Assembly: GCA_022360315.1 (NCBI GenBank)
Contig: JAKSDA010000167.1
Coordinates: forward strand, 1-56,720
Direction: 5' to 3'
From: Pseudomonadota bacterium
GTDB lineage: Bacteria > Myxococcota_A > Polyangia > Haliangiales > Haliangiaceae
DNA length: 56,720 nucleotides
Part shown: positions 36,139 through 45,383 of the stretch, piece by piece
Numbering within the stretch: the stretch's first letter is position 1
How the letters are laid out: the number at the start of each line of letters is the position of its first letter
Position numbers and translations under genes: made by a program
Notes under the pieces: generated by a model
What the model was told of the DNA's origin: nothing
Database searches by the model: none
Seen by the model: the letters and a program-made list of their open reading frames with translations, nothing else

Positions 36139-37409
36139 ACCACTTCAATTACCGCGACAACGAGCTTTATTGCGAAGACGTGCCACTCGCGACCATCGCC
36201 CGCGAAGTCGGCACTCCAGTTTACGTATACAGCCGTGCCACGTTGGCCCGGCACTATCTCGTATTCGATCAGGCGCTGTCATCTCTCGACCATCTGATCT
36301 GTTTTTCTGTCAAGGCCAATTCAAACCTCGCCGTGCTCAGGTTGCTCGGCAACCTCGGCGCCGGGGCCGACATTGTCTCGGGCGGTGAATTGTATCGTGT
36401 GCTGCGAGCCGGCGGCGACGTTCGAAAAATCGTATTTTCCGGGGTTGGCAAGACCGCATCGGAGATGCGCGAGGCATTGCGGGCCGGCATTCTCATCTTC
36501 AATGTCGAATCGCGCGACGAGCTCGTGCTGCTCGACCGTGTCGCCGGTGAAGAAGGAGTGCGTGCTCCGGTCGCATTTCGGGTCAATCCCGATGTCGACG
36601 CCGAGACCCATCCCTACATCTCGACCGGGCTCAAGGAGAACAAATTCGGTATTCCGATGGCCGCGGCCCACGAGCACTACCGATTTGCCCGAACCCTATC
36701 CAACATCGATATTGTCGGAGTGGATTGCCATATCGGCTCTCAGCTCACCAAGACGTCGCCGTTTGCCGATGCCATCGTACGACTCAACCAGCTGATCCAG
36801 GGGCTGGCCGACGACGGGTTTTCCATCCGGTATCTCGACATCGGCGGCGGGCTGGGCATCCCCTACGGCAAGGAGGACGAGCCCGAGCCGCCAACCCCGG
36901 CTGACTACGGGCAGACGGTCAGCGCTGCGCTGGCGCCACTGGCCGACTTGCACCTCACGGTGATCTGCGAGCCAGGCAGGGTCATTGCAGGCAACGCCGG
37001 AGCGCTGGTTACCCGGGTATTATACCGCAAGAGCTCCGAGGCCAAGCACTTCACAGTGGTGGATGCCGCGTTTAATGATCTGATGCGCCCGGCACTGTAC
37101 GGCTCGTTTCACCCGATTCGTCCGGTCGTGCATCGCGATGATCGGCCGGTTCATGTCACCGATGTGGTCGGCCCGATCTGCGAGTCAGGCGATTTTTTGG
37201 CCCGCGACCGCGAATTGCCGGAAATGGAAAGCGGCGAGCTGGCCTGTGTGGGCGCTGCCGGAGCCTACGGTTTTGCCATGGCGAGCAATTACAATACCCG
37301 CCCGCGTCCCGCCGAGGTCCTGGTCGATGGGGATCGCTACGCCGTAGTCCGGCGCCGGGAAACCGTCGAGCAATTGGTCGACAGCGAGTCGATTCCCGAT
37401 TTTTTGTGA
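36135..37409 (+). CDS. lysA: Diaminopimelate decarboxylase LysA
   Basis: 424 residues; converts meso-diaminopimelate to lysine with pyridoxal phosphate. CFSVKANSN carries the PLP lysine (K60). [21 protein letters not shown] and CESGDFLA are the fold-type III decarboxylase landmarks. Translation is coupled to argH by the ATGA overlap. Its substrate is also the cell-wall residue used by the MurE half encoded at 26.7-29.6 kb. Confidence 0.96.
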   Translation: MNHFNYRDNELYCEDVPLATIAREVGTPVYVYSRATLARHYLVFDQALSSLDHLICFSVKANSNLAVLRLLGNLGAGADIVSGGELYRVLRAGGDVRKIVFSGVGKTASEMREALRAGILIFNVESRDELVLLDRVAGEEGVRAPVAFRVNPDVDAETHPYISTGLKENKFGIPMAAAHEHYRFARTLSNIDIVGVDCHIGSQLTKTSPFADAIVRLNQLIQGLADDGFSIRYLDIGGGLGIPYGKEDEPEPPTPADYGQTVSAALAPLADLHLTVICEPGRVIAGNAGALVTRVLYRKSSEAKHFTVVDAAFNDLMRPALYGSFHPIRPVVHRDDRPVHVTDVVGPICESGDFLARDRELPEMESGELACVGAAGAYGFAMASNYNTRPRPAEVLVDGDRYAVVRRRETVEQLVDSESIPDFL

Positions 37410-37447
37410 TCTGACGGAGCCTAGAGCGGCACGACCCCGGACCAGTC

Positions 37448-38098
37448 ATGACGACGATTGACCATGATCTATCCGAGATCGAGCGAGCCGTGCTCGACGC
37501 GGTCGCTGCATCTCGTGGGCATTTCCGCTATGAATCGGGCCATCATGGAGATCTCTGGCTAGCCCTGGATGCATTGTTCCTCGATGCGCGGCGGGTTCGT
37601 CATTGGGCGTCGGTTCTGGCTCACCGGGTGGCTGTGTGCCGGCCCGACCTGGTCTGTGGCCCGCTGACCGGTGGCGCCTTTATCGCGCAATCGCTGGCTG
37701 CGGAGCTGGGTGCCGATTTTGTCTTTGCCGAACGTCTGGCCGATGACCGGGCAGCAGTTCAATATCGCATTCCGGATTCGCTGCGCGCAACTGCACAGGG
37801 CCAGCGCGCGCTGATCGTGGACGATGCTGTCAATGCCGGCTCGGCATTGATCAAAACGTCGACCGACCTTGCCGACTGCGGTGCTGTATTGGCCGGCTTT
37901 GCCAGCTTGCTCGCGCTCGGAGAGGCAGCATCTGCAATCGCACAAGAGCATGGCGCGCCATTTTTTACCCTTGCCTCGCTGGAACGCGGCCTGTGGTCGC
38001 CGGGCGACTGCCCGCTGTGTCGCTCCGGGGTACCGCTTCTCTACCCCGACGACCCGACCTCACCTGCCATCAGCGGACCCGGGCAGTCCGTTCAATGA
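37448..38098 (+). CDS. Orotate phosphoribosyltransferase-like enzyme
   Basis: 216 residues of a type I PRTase. GHFRYESGHHGDLW and CGPLTGGAFIA resemble the substrate region of OPRT-like enzymes, and ALIVDDAVNAGSAL is the PRPP loop. The C-terminus has CPLCRSGVPL, a zinc-knuckle-like pair not found in standard PyrE, so it may act in pyrimidine synthesis or be a related PRTase. It follows lysA by 38 bases. Confidence 0.75.
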   Translation: MTTIDHDLSEIERAVLDAVAASRGHFRYESGHHGDLWLALDALFLDARRVRHWASVLAHRVAVCRPDLVCGPLTGGAFIAQSLAAELGADFVFAERLADDRAAVQYRIPDSLRATAQGQRALIVDDAVNAGSALIKTSTDLADCGAVLAGFASLLALGEAASAIAQEHGAPFFTLASLERGLWSPGDCPLCRSGVPLLYPDDPTSPAISGPGQSVQ

Positions 38099-38125
38099 CC
38101 GGCTCATCTGTGATACCAGTTGGCA

Positions 38126-38527
38126 ATGGGTTACGAAGAGGACGTCTTATCCGCCAACCATGAGTTTTACGCGGCATTCGATGCTGGCGATATCGAGGCC
38201 ATGGAAGCACTGTGGGCCGAGGAGCACGGCGTGGCCTGCATTCATCCCGGCTGGTCCGCACTCGATACCCGGGCTCAGATCGTGGAGAGCTGGCGCAGCA
38301 TCCTCGACAGCCCACAGGCACCGGACATTCGCTGCGCCAATCCGACCGTGTCGGTTGCTGGCGACATGGGATTCGTGGTTTGCACCGAGATATTGTCCGG
38401 CGGCGAGCTGGTCGCGACCAATATCTTCGTGCGCGAATCGACCGGCTGGAAAATCTGTCACCATCACGCCGCTCCGGTCGCCCGGCATATCGTGGTCGAC
38501 TCGACACCACCCGACGAGATGAACTGA
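38126..38527 (+). CDS. NTF2/SnoaL-like protein
   Basis: 133 residues from ATG 38126 (TTG 38120 is possible). The alpha+beta pattern EFYAAFDAGDIEAMEALW, then ACIHPGWSAL, VVCTEIL and GWKICHHHAAPV, is typical of SnoaL-like/DUF4440 NTF2-fold proteins, which bind small molecules or assist folding. Some members are isomerases; no specific role can be read. It is probably co-transcribed with the PRTase gene. Confidence 0.75.
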   Translation: MGYEEDVLSANHEFYAAFDAGDIEAMEALWAEEHGVACIHPGWSALDTRAQIVESWRSILDSPQAPDIRCANPTVSVAGDMGFVVCTEILSGGELVATNIFVRESTGWKICHHHAAPVARHIVVDSTPPDEMN

Positions 38528-38949
38528 GTACCTGGCCAGGCTCTGCCTCGAACGCTTCGAGAGGAATCGGTGGTCGAGAATCGCGTCGCCAGATGCTGCC
38601 GAACCGCACAACCATAGTTCAGTCACGTTAATGGTTCGGCCAAGTTTTTGTGGTTTATTGCTGTAAAGAGGCAGTGCAGGACTCCCTGCACCTGTGGCAG
38701 CCTTTAATAAATTCAATACGTAACGGTGCCAGCGCCGGGCATAGGTTTTGCTCTATTTCACTGCGTGGGCACGCGACAACACAACCAAGGCGTTTCTGTT
38801 CAAGAGCGCGTTTGTCGCTTTGGTAGTGAGCCTGAGAGCCAACAAACTGGCTCTCAATAAGTATCCAGCAAACCGCCAGGGAAACATTTTCCCGACCTTT
38901 CGAGATCTACAAACGACGCGGATACAACGCCGTCAACAATGGAAAGTCC
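38528..38949. other. Intergenic region with two hairpins
   Basis: 422 bases without a gene. Hairpin 1 is GTGCAGG-ACTC-CCTGCAC (38674-38691), a plausible end for the upstream operon but lacking a clean T-tract. Hairpin 2 is TGAGAGCCA-ACAAAC-TGGCTCTCA (38833-38856) in the leader of the sigma-54 activator. No clear sigma-54 -24/-12 element was found. Confidence 0.5.
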
Positions 38950-40701
38950 ATGATGTGCGACAACCTATCAAGCGGCCAGAATCGTCACCATAATGACGAG
39001 GCAATTGACCGGCAGCCATTGACCGAAGGTGCCGGATCTGGCCGACATCCAGGCGATGCCTTGCCATCCTGCTATGACGATGAGCACGATCATCTCTTAT
39101 CTGAACTGAGCACGATGTCTCCAGCACCGCGCTGCTCCCCTAGCAACGAGCTCTGTCCGGCATTGACGATCCTGTCTCATCCACGGGTTGAGCTCATATC
39201 GAGCCGGGTGTTCGTGCACAGTCGCGTCGAGCTCAGCCGCAACACGCCGGTTTTTTCGCAGCCCGGTCTGGGCTCGATTTCTGCGCTCGACGACCGGTTT
39301 CTCAGCCGCAAGCCGGTGATTTTCACGGCCAGGCATAATGGCGTTGAAGTCGACCCACGCAGAAGTCGGACCCAGGTCGAGGCCGATGGCCAGGTCCTGA
39401 CCGACCCTACATTCTTTGACATCGACCGTCTGCAGGGCGGTGTGACTCTGTGCCTATCGAAACGAATCACACTGCTCTTGCACAGGACAGCATCCCTCCA
39501 CAGCGACACAGGCGAGCAGTTCGGCCTGATTGGTAACAGTGCGGCCATGAACTGCGTACGGCGGGATATCGCGACCGTTGCCAGCGTCGACATACCGGTT
39601 CTCATCCGCGGCGAGTCGGGAACCGGCAAGGAACTCATTGCCCGCGCCATCCACCAGCACAGCACTCGTACCAAGAGGCACTACGAGGCCGTCAACATGG
39701 CGACCGTCTCGCCATCTCTGGCTGGGTCCGAACTATTCGGCCATGTCAAGGGTGCTTTTACCGGCGCCGATCGCAACCACGAGGGCTGTTTTGCCCGGGC
39801 AGACCGGGGCACTCTGTTTCTCGATGAGGTCGGCGACACCCCAGTCGACATCCAGGCTCAACTGTTGCGCGTGCTGGAGACCAGCGACATGCGCCCGGTG
39901 GGTGCGAGCACCAGCGTGAGCGTGGACGTGCGCATCATCTCGGCAACCGACGTCAATCTCGACAGTGCGATCGCGGGCGGTGGTTTTCGCCAGGCCCTAT
40001 TGCAGCGTCTGGCCGGTTTTCAAATCCATGTTCCGCCGCTGCGCGAACGCCGCGAAGATATCGGCGCGCTGTTTTATTTCTTTGTGCGCGCCGAGCTAGA
40101 AGCACTCGGCCAGGTCGATCTCCTCGCTCCTGGAAATCACCCGTGGTTGCCCGCGGCAGTGGTCGCCCGGCTGGCCCGTTACAACTGGCCTGGCAACGTA
40201 CGCCAGTTGCGCAACATTGCACGCCAGCTGGTCATCGCCGGGCGCGACAAGTCTGAAATCTGCTCGCTCGACGATCTCGAGCGACTCTTGCCACCGTCGA
40301 TGGTTAACGGGGAATCTGGCTCGATGCCGCCGATTGGCGTCCATGCAGCCAGTGGTGAAACCGGTGATATCGCCCCGGCTCAGCCGGCGCCGAAGCCCGC
40401 GGTACCGGCGACCAGGTATCGCGATCCATCGGAGGTGAGCGAGGACGAGTTGTTGGCTGCGCTGCGCGACCACAGCTATCGCCTCGCGGCCACTGCCAAG
40501 GCGCTGAAGCTGTCGCGCACGTCACTCTACGCCGTGGTCGATCAATCGTCGCGAGTGCGCAAAGCCTCCGACCTCTCTGCTGCTGAGATCACCGCGGCCA
40601 TGGGCCGGACCGGCGGCAAATTGGCAGACGCGGCAATGGCACTCGAAGTGTCGACCCACGCCCTCAAGCTGCGCATCCGCGCCCTCGGTATGTCGCGCTG
40701 A
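38950..40701 (+). CDS. Sigma-54-dependent activator with FHA-like N-terminus
   Basis: 583 residues. The N-terminal part (about 80-170) has [22 protein letters not shown] and a small beta sandwich resembling an FHA domain, which binds phospho-threonine. The AAA+ domain (about 190-430) has Walker A GESGTGKE, the sigma-54 contact loop [15 protein letters not shown] and [13 protein letters not shown]. The C-terminus carries two HTH-like segments ([18 protein letters not shown] and [20 protein letters not shown]). An FHA-sigma54 activator coupled to Ser/Thr kinases is a myxobacterial hallmark. It starts at ATG 38950, with GGAA five bases upstream. Confidence 0.85.
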   Translation: MMCDNLSSGQNRHHNDEAIDRQPLTEGAGSGRHPGDALPSCYDDEHDHLLSELSTMSPAPRCSPSNELCPALTILSHPRVELISSRVFVHSRVELSRNTPVFSQPGLGSISALDDRFLSRKPVIFTARHNGVEVDPRRSRTQVEADGQVLTDPTFFDIDRLQGGVTLCLSKRITLLLHRTASLHSDTGEQFGLIGNSAAMNCVRRDIATVASVDIPVLIRGESGTGKELIARAIHQHSTRTKRHYEAVNMATVSPSLAGSELFGHVKGAFTGADRNHEGCFARADRGTLFLDEVGDTPVDIQAQLLRVLETSDMRPVGASTSVSVDVRIISATDVNLDSAIAGGGFRQALLQRLAGFQIHVPPLRERREDIGALFYFFVRAELEALGQVDLLAPGNHPWLPAAVVARLARYNWPGNVRQLRNIARQLVIAGRDKSEICSLDDLERLLPPSMVNGESGSMPPIGVHAASGETGDIAPAQPAPKPAVPATRYRDPSEVSEDELLAALRDHSYRLAATAKALKLSRTSLYAVVDQSSRVRKASDLSAAEITAAMGRTGGKLADAAMALEVSTHALKLRIRALGMSR

Positions 40702-40872
40702 TGCCGGTCGACGTCGAGACAGCGACAGGCCAGAGCGATGGCGTCGGCTCGAGCCATGGCCTCCATACCGACATGGTGAGCCCCGGGCTTGCGCGCTTGG
40801 GTACTTTTTGCCCTTGAGCGCCACCTTGCCCCAATGGCCGGATTCGATGGCGGCTCCGGCCGGTCATGTGGT

Positions 40873-42225
40873 TCAAAACCGCCAGCGCGATGACACGCCG
40901 GTCTGCACAATATAGCCGTCCGAGCGATAATCGCCCACGGGGTCGGCCGGCGATAGTTTGGCGTGAGTGCGTTCGGCCAGCGCGGTCACCGCCACGAACA
41001 GGTCCAACGACAACGGTTCGGCCAGGATCGTACTGAGGCGGCGCAGGACAACTCCTGCGCCCAGGCACATAGTGTGTTTGTCGTTGTCGACAAAGTTGGT
41101 CTCTCCGATCTGATCGGGCACCGGAGATGCTTCATAGGCGTAGCCGGCGCGGACCTGGAGGTCGAGCCGAGGCAGTTGCAAGGGGGCCCATTCGATCGCT
41201 ACGCGCGGAATCAGGATGTCGCGAAAATTGGCCTCGGGCAGAGACGGAGCCTCGGGGATGTCGACCAGGTCATTAAACTGGCCGACATCGAGCTCGATGT
41301 CGACCTGGGCGGCCGGGTTGTCGAATTCAGACCACCGCTGCCACTCGAGGTCGAAGGCCAGGGTGAACGACGGCGAGATCCGGGCGACCAACCCGCCACT
41401 CACCTGAGCGGGCTGGAACAGATCCTGCGACACGGTATGCAGTTTAAAAAAGCCATCTTCGACCAGGGGGGCGATTCCTTCACCGCCAACGTCACCCTGC
41501 ACGATGAAAATTTGATCGAGCACCAATTTGAAGCCACCGCGATACGAAAAGCCGATATCGAGCCATGGCGCTGCACGGTAGAGAATCCCGGCCTGAGGGT
41601 ACCGAATAGTCTCGAGATCGACGTCGATGTCCAGGGCCAGATCGGAGTCGGCAGCGTTGGGAAAGCCGACTCGACCGTCCAGCAAGACCGATCCGCGAGT
41701 GCTCGACATATACGCCAACCCGCCGCCTACAAAGAGATCGCGGGCGATCTGTAGCGACAGGTTGGCAGCGATGAACAGTCGTTGCGGGCGATTGTCGTAG
41801 ATCACGAAACGGGGCTTGCTGCCCGACAGAGTGCGCGTGCGGGAAAGGTGCTGATCGGGCAAGAACAATCCGCCGCCAATGGCCACCCGTCGTCCGGCCA
41901 CGCGACCCGGAACCGATAGGCTGGCAGTCAACCCACGCGAGGCATCGACGCCGACATCGAGCCCGTTGATGGTGAGGGCAGGCCGAGCGAATTGGTAACC
42001 CAGGTCGATGCGAATACGGTCGAAAGCAGCCACAATAGCCGGATTGTAGTAGTGGGCCCCGCCGTCGTTGGAAGCCGCGGTCTGCGCCCCGGCCATGGCC
42101 GCAGCGCGGGCGCCAAAACCAAACGAATCAACTGGGTTGCCGCGCGCAACTGAATTCTGCATGACCATTGCACACAGTCCGGCGAAACCGGCGAGTACAG
42201 CAGTGCTATTGCCCGGGTTATTCAT
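40873..42225 (-). CDS. FadL/OMPP1-like outer-membrane protein
   Basis: 450 residues with a cleavable signal; the mature part opens NPVDSFGFGARAAAMAGAQTA and NDGGAHYYNPA, the FadL N-terminal hatch pattern, followed by beta-barrel strands and an aromatic C-terminal residue (SSRWRF). It is likely an outer-membrane channel for hydrophobic molecules. Its ATG overlaps the stop of the upstream FadL-like gene (ATGA). Confidence 0.85.
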   Translation of the reverse strand: MNNPGNSTAVLAGFAGLCAMVMQNSVARGNPVDSFGFGARAAAMAGAQTAASNDGGAHYYNPAIVAAFDRIRIDLGYQFARPALTINGLDVGVDASRGLTASLSVPGRVAGRRVAIGGGLFLPDQHLSRTRTLSGSKPRFVIYDNRPQRLFIAANLSLQIARDLFVGGGLAYMSSTRGSVLLDGRVGFPNAADSDLALDIDVDLETIRYPQAGILYRAAPWLDIGFSYRGGFKLVLDQIFIVQGDVGGEGIAPLVEDGFFKLHTVSQDLFQPAQVSGGLVARISPSFTLAFDLEWQRWSEFDNPAAQVDIELDVGQFNDLVDIPEAPSLPEANFRDILIPRVAIEWAPLQLPRLDLQVRAGYAYEASPVPDQIGETNFVDNDKHTMCLGAGVVLRRLSTILAEPLSLDLFVAVTALAERTHAKLSPADPVGDYRSDGYIVQTGVSSRWRF

Positions 42226-43595
42226 AGATCAACTCCCACAGTAATTCCGGCCACCGCGATATGGCCGCGGGTTGAAATGGTGTCAAAAGGCGGTTCTTCG
42301 TCGGGTCCGTAGTTGGCCGGGTCCTTGGTATGGCTGCGCGGCAGCAAGATGTGAAACTGGGTCCAGGCATCGATATGGAGCGGCAGCCGGGTACCTGGCC
42401 AGGACAATCCCAATCCGGCGGCCAGAATATTGCGGTGGTTATCGAGCAGGGATTGTTGGCCGTCCATCTCACCGGCGGGCGACCATACAAACGAATATCC
42501 GACCCGCGCGGCAATCTGGGTAGACGCCCGCGAAGAGCGCCATTCTGCGGCCAACCGGGGAACTGCGATATCGTGAAAAGCGGGCCCGTCCTGGGCCGGG
42601 GCGCCGGCGACCGGATTGACCGTGGGAGTGGGAAACGCACTCCACCGCTGATAGGCCAGCTGGACCAGCAGGTCGAGGTCGTGCCGCCACTGCCATGCTG
42701 CCTCTGCAGCAACGGTCAGGGGATCGTATTGCGATACACCGGCAATGCGCACAGTGGGAATGGTCAGCGGCAGGGCGTCGCCCAGGTCATTGGTGATCTC
42801 GATGTCGTAATCGCTGCGCGAGACGCCGCGCACGGTGAGGCCCAGTCGGAGCCGACGCCCGGCACTCAGGTATCGCGCGCCGACGATGGGTGTGAACCGG
42901 GTGACCAGCTGTTGCTCGGAGAAGGTGGTGAAACGTCCCGCGCCATCGGTAGTGACGTCGATGACGCCGCGCAACTCGGCTAGAGCCAGAATTCCGGCTC
43001 CAATACGCCAGCGTTGGCCCAGCTTTACGCCGACAGCCCCCTGCACGGCCACGACGTGGGTGCGGCTCTCGAGCAGAACGTGCACGGGCACTCCTGGCAG
43101 GGGATGCCGGGCGCGGTTGATGGCGGCAAACGGGACGTGAAATCCCACCCCGAGGCCGACGCGATCTCGCAGTGCGCCGCGCAGCGGCATTTTGAGAGCA
43201 CCACCGATGACCAGGCCGGCGATCGGGTCGGTATCGGTCTCTTCGCCGTTGCGGTAGAGAGCCATGTCGCCAGCGACCGTACCCACAGTGAAGCGCTTGC
43301 CTGCGGTATCGGCCAGACCGGCTGGATTGAGATAGACCGCGTCGTAGTCGGTTGCTGTGGCCACTCCGGTTCCGACCAGTCCGGGTGAGCGTCCGCCAAA
43401 GCCAAAGAGGTCGAGCGGTGAGCTGTGGGCGTTTTTGGCCCCGGCGCAGAGAGCGCCCACTGTGGCGGCAATCCCGACGGCTGCGAGCTGGGGCCACAAA
43501 CGAGCGAATACCCAGCCGCTCGGCTGCTCTGCACGGTACGAACTTTGCTCCGCATTTCTTGCCGGGACGGCTGGACGGTTGAGAACATTGGCCAT
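42222..43595 (-). CDS. FadL/OMPP1-like outer-membrane protein
   Basis: About 457 residues from ATG 43593-43595. A hydrophobic signal region (LAAVGIAATVGALCAGA) precedes SPLDLFGFGGRSPGLVGTGVA and DYDAVYLNPAGLA, the FadL-type N-terminus, and then a long barrel. It is paired with the next gene and lies 84 bases after the periplasmic cytochrome gene, so it may belong to the same operon and handle hydrophobic substrates or help assembly. Confidence 0.85.
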   Translation of the reverse strand: MANVLNRPAVPARNAEQSSYRAEQPSGWVFARLWPQLAAVGIAATVGALCAGAKNAHSSPLDLFGFGGRSPGLVGTGVATATDYDAVYLNPAGLADTAGKRFTVGTVAGDMALYRNGEETDTDPIAGLVIGGALKMPLRGALRDRVGLGVGFHVPFAAINRARHPLPGVPVHVLLESRTHVVAVQGAVGVKLGQRWRIGAGILALAELRGVIDVTTDGAGRFTTFSEQQLVTRFTPIVGARYLSAGRRLRLGLTVRGVSRSDYDIEITNDLGDALPLTIPTVRIAGVSQYDPLTVAAEAAWQWRHDLDLLVQLAYQRWSAFPTPTVNPVAGAPAQDGPAFHDIAVPRLAAEWRSSRASTQIAARVGYSFVWSPAGEMDGQQSLLDNHRNILAAGLGLSWPGTRLPLHIDAWTQFHILLPRSHTKDPANYGPDEEPPFDTISTRGHIAVAGITVGVDL

Positions 43596-43679
43596 GGACC
43601 CGACCTTACACAATGTTCGGTCATTGTTTCGGCGCTAGTTTTGTTGGGGCTGCTAGCCTTCCCTCGCCGGGCCGTGCTG

Positions 43680-45383
43680 TCAAGGAAGTCGCGCCGGAGC
43701 GTGGCAGCGGGCGCAGTCGTGGCCGGTTACTTTAAAGGCAATCGCGCCATTGTGACAGGGAAGGCAGCTCGCCTTGCCCGGTGTCGGGATGTCGTCCATG
43801 CTACCAGCGCGCTCGACGCCCGTATGGCACGCTTCACAGCCGAGCAGGTTTGCTTGGCCTTGTTGCCGGTTCCCTTGGCGACTCTGTTGCACCGTTGCTT
43901 GCCCGCTGGCCGATCCGCTGCGCGGGTCGAACTGATGCGGCTCATGGCGAAAACGCGCGCGTACCGACCAGCGAGCCGTCAGGCGCTTTTCCCGCCTCCG
44001 AATGAGCAACTCGAGCTCGTGACAGGCCTCGCATCGGCCCAGGCGCGGTTTGGGGCCGCGTCTCTTGGCGTGACAACCCGCTCCCATGCATGCGCGATGA
44101 TCGCGCAAAAGATGCATGTTCTGAGTTCGACGATGACAGGTTTCGCACCGGCCAGCACAGGTGGCATTCTGGCTGCACTCGGCAAGATGCGCGCGATGTG
44201 AGAATGTGGCGCCAAACTCCGTGTCCGGCCTGGGCGTGCGGTCGAAATGCAGCTTGCGCCACGGCTCGATGCCGATATGACAGGCTCCGCAAATCCCGGG
44301 CTCGAGCGCAGAAAACTCGTCGTGGTGGCAACCGACATCGGAGCAAGGCGCATGCTCCAGGGATGGGGGCAATGGGTTGCCACGCGAATCGAGACGATGA
44401 CAGGCCTGGCACGGCGTGTCGGACAATAAGCGGCGATGGGTGCGATGATCGTAACGGGGACCGGGACGCGGGCGCAGTTTTTGCTCGCGCGCCGGCTGAG
44501 TGTGACAACGTCGGCAGTGCGGCGCGACCGTGGAAAATGCCTTTTTGCCGTCGTGGCACGAACCGCAGATATCCATGGATGGCGCGGGTAATGCGTTGTT
44601 CTCGGCCTCGGTGATGGCAACGTGGCAGGCCCGACACTCGATTGAACCCCGGGCCAAATGCCTGCGATGGGAAAACGTACGACCCACCGGATACTGGCCG
44701 CGCTTCAGATATGGACGAGAACGCGGTCCCACTTCGCGCACGTGACAGCGGGAGCACTGAGCCATCGACGGCATGTCACCGCCAGTCTGAGGATGAGGCG
44801 ATAAGTGACAGCTGGTGCAGCGACGATGAGCCGGGCCCGAGCCGCGCGAATTCAAAACGGTCCGGTCCCTACTCGCGCGAGGTGGACCGGCCGGTCGGCC
44901 GATTTGCCGATCGTCGGGGACACGGTGACAGGTCGCGCAATCACGCCCGTCCCGGGTCGCCACATGATGGGTCTTGTGAGATAGAGCGATGCCGTGGTCG
45001 TGAAGATCTGGGCGCAATGGATAGGTCACGGCGAGTCGTTCAGGGCTGCGCGAGTTGGCACGGGCAAGGGAACGCGGCGAGTGACATACTGTGCACACTT
45101 GGTGCAGCTCATCGGGCACCGGGTACGGTCTGCCCGGTCGCCGCGGCAACGGCGCCGGGCCGTGGCAATCGCCAAAACAGGTCGCGTGATCAGGTGGCCC
45201 GGACAAAAATGCCCGCCCATCGACTCGATGACAGTGGGTACACGCGATCTCGGGCGAGCCAGTCACGGCAACCCTGGCCTCGTGCCAGAAATGATCAAAG
45301 CCGGCAGGTCTGGCGTCATCGGTCCCGGCCGTCAGTCCGGGAGAAATCGCCAGACTCATCATCACCACAACCACGGCCCTCAC
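43680..45383 (-). CDS. Periplasmic multiheme c-type cytochrome (18 sites)
   Basis: 567 residues with a signal peptide (MRAVVVVMMSLAISPGLTAG). I count 15 CxxCH heme-binding motifs plus one CX3CH (CFGDCH) and two CX4CH (CSDVGCH, CMGAGCH). Extra histidines in repeated FSHRxHL patterns are probable distal ligands. It has no lipobox. It starts at GTG 45381-45383, overlapping the barrel gene stop (GTGA). It is likely the periplasmic electron carrier feeding a porin-cytochrome conduit. Confidence 0.9.
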   Translation of the reverse strand: MRAVVVVMMSLAISPGLTAGTDDARPAGFDHFWHEARVAVTGSPEIACTHCHRVDGRAFLSGPPDHATCFGDCHGPAPLPRRPGRPYPVPDELHQVCTVCHSPRSLARANSRSPERLAVTYPLRPDLHDHGIALSHKTHHVATRDGRDCATCHRVPDDRQIGRPAGPPRASRDRTVLNSRGSGPAHRRCTSCHLSPHPQTGGDMPSMAQCSRCHVREVGPRSRPYLKRGQYPVGRTFSHRRHLARGSIECRACHVAITEAENNALPAPSMDICGSCHDGKKAFSTVAPHCRRCHTQPAREQKLRPRPGPRYDHRTHRRLLSDTPCQACHRLDSRGNPLPPSLEHAPCSDVGCHHDEFSALEPGICGACHIGIEPWRKLHFDRTPRPDTEFGATFSHRAHLAECSQNATCAGRCETCHRRTQNMHLLRDHRACMGAGCHAKRRGPKPRLGRCEACHELELLIRRREKRLTARWSVRARFRHEPHQFDPRSGSASGQATVQQSRQGNRQQGQANLLGCEACHTGVERAGSMDDIPTPGKASCLPCHNGAIAFKVTGHDCARCHAPARLP

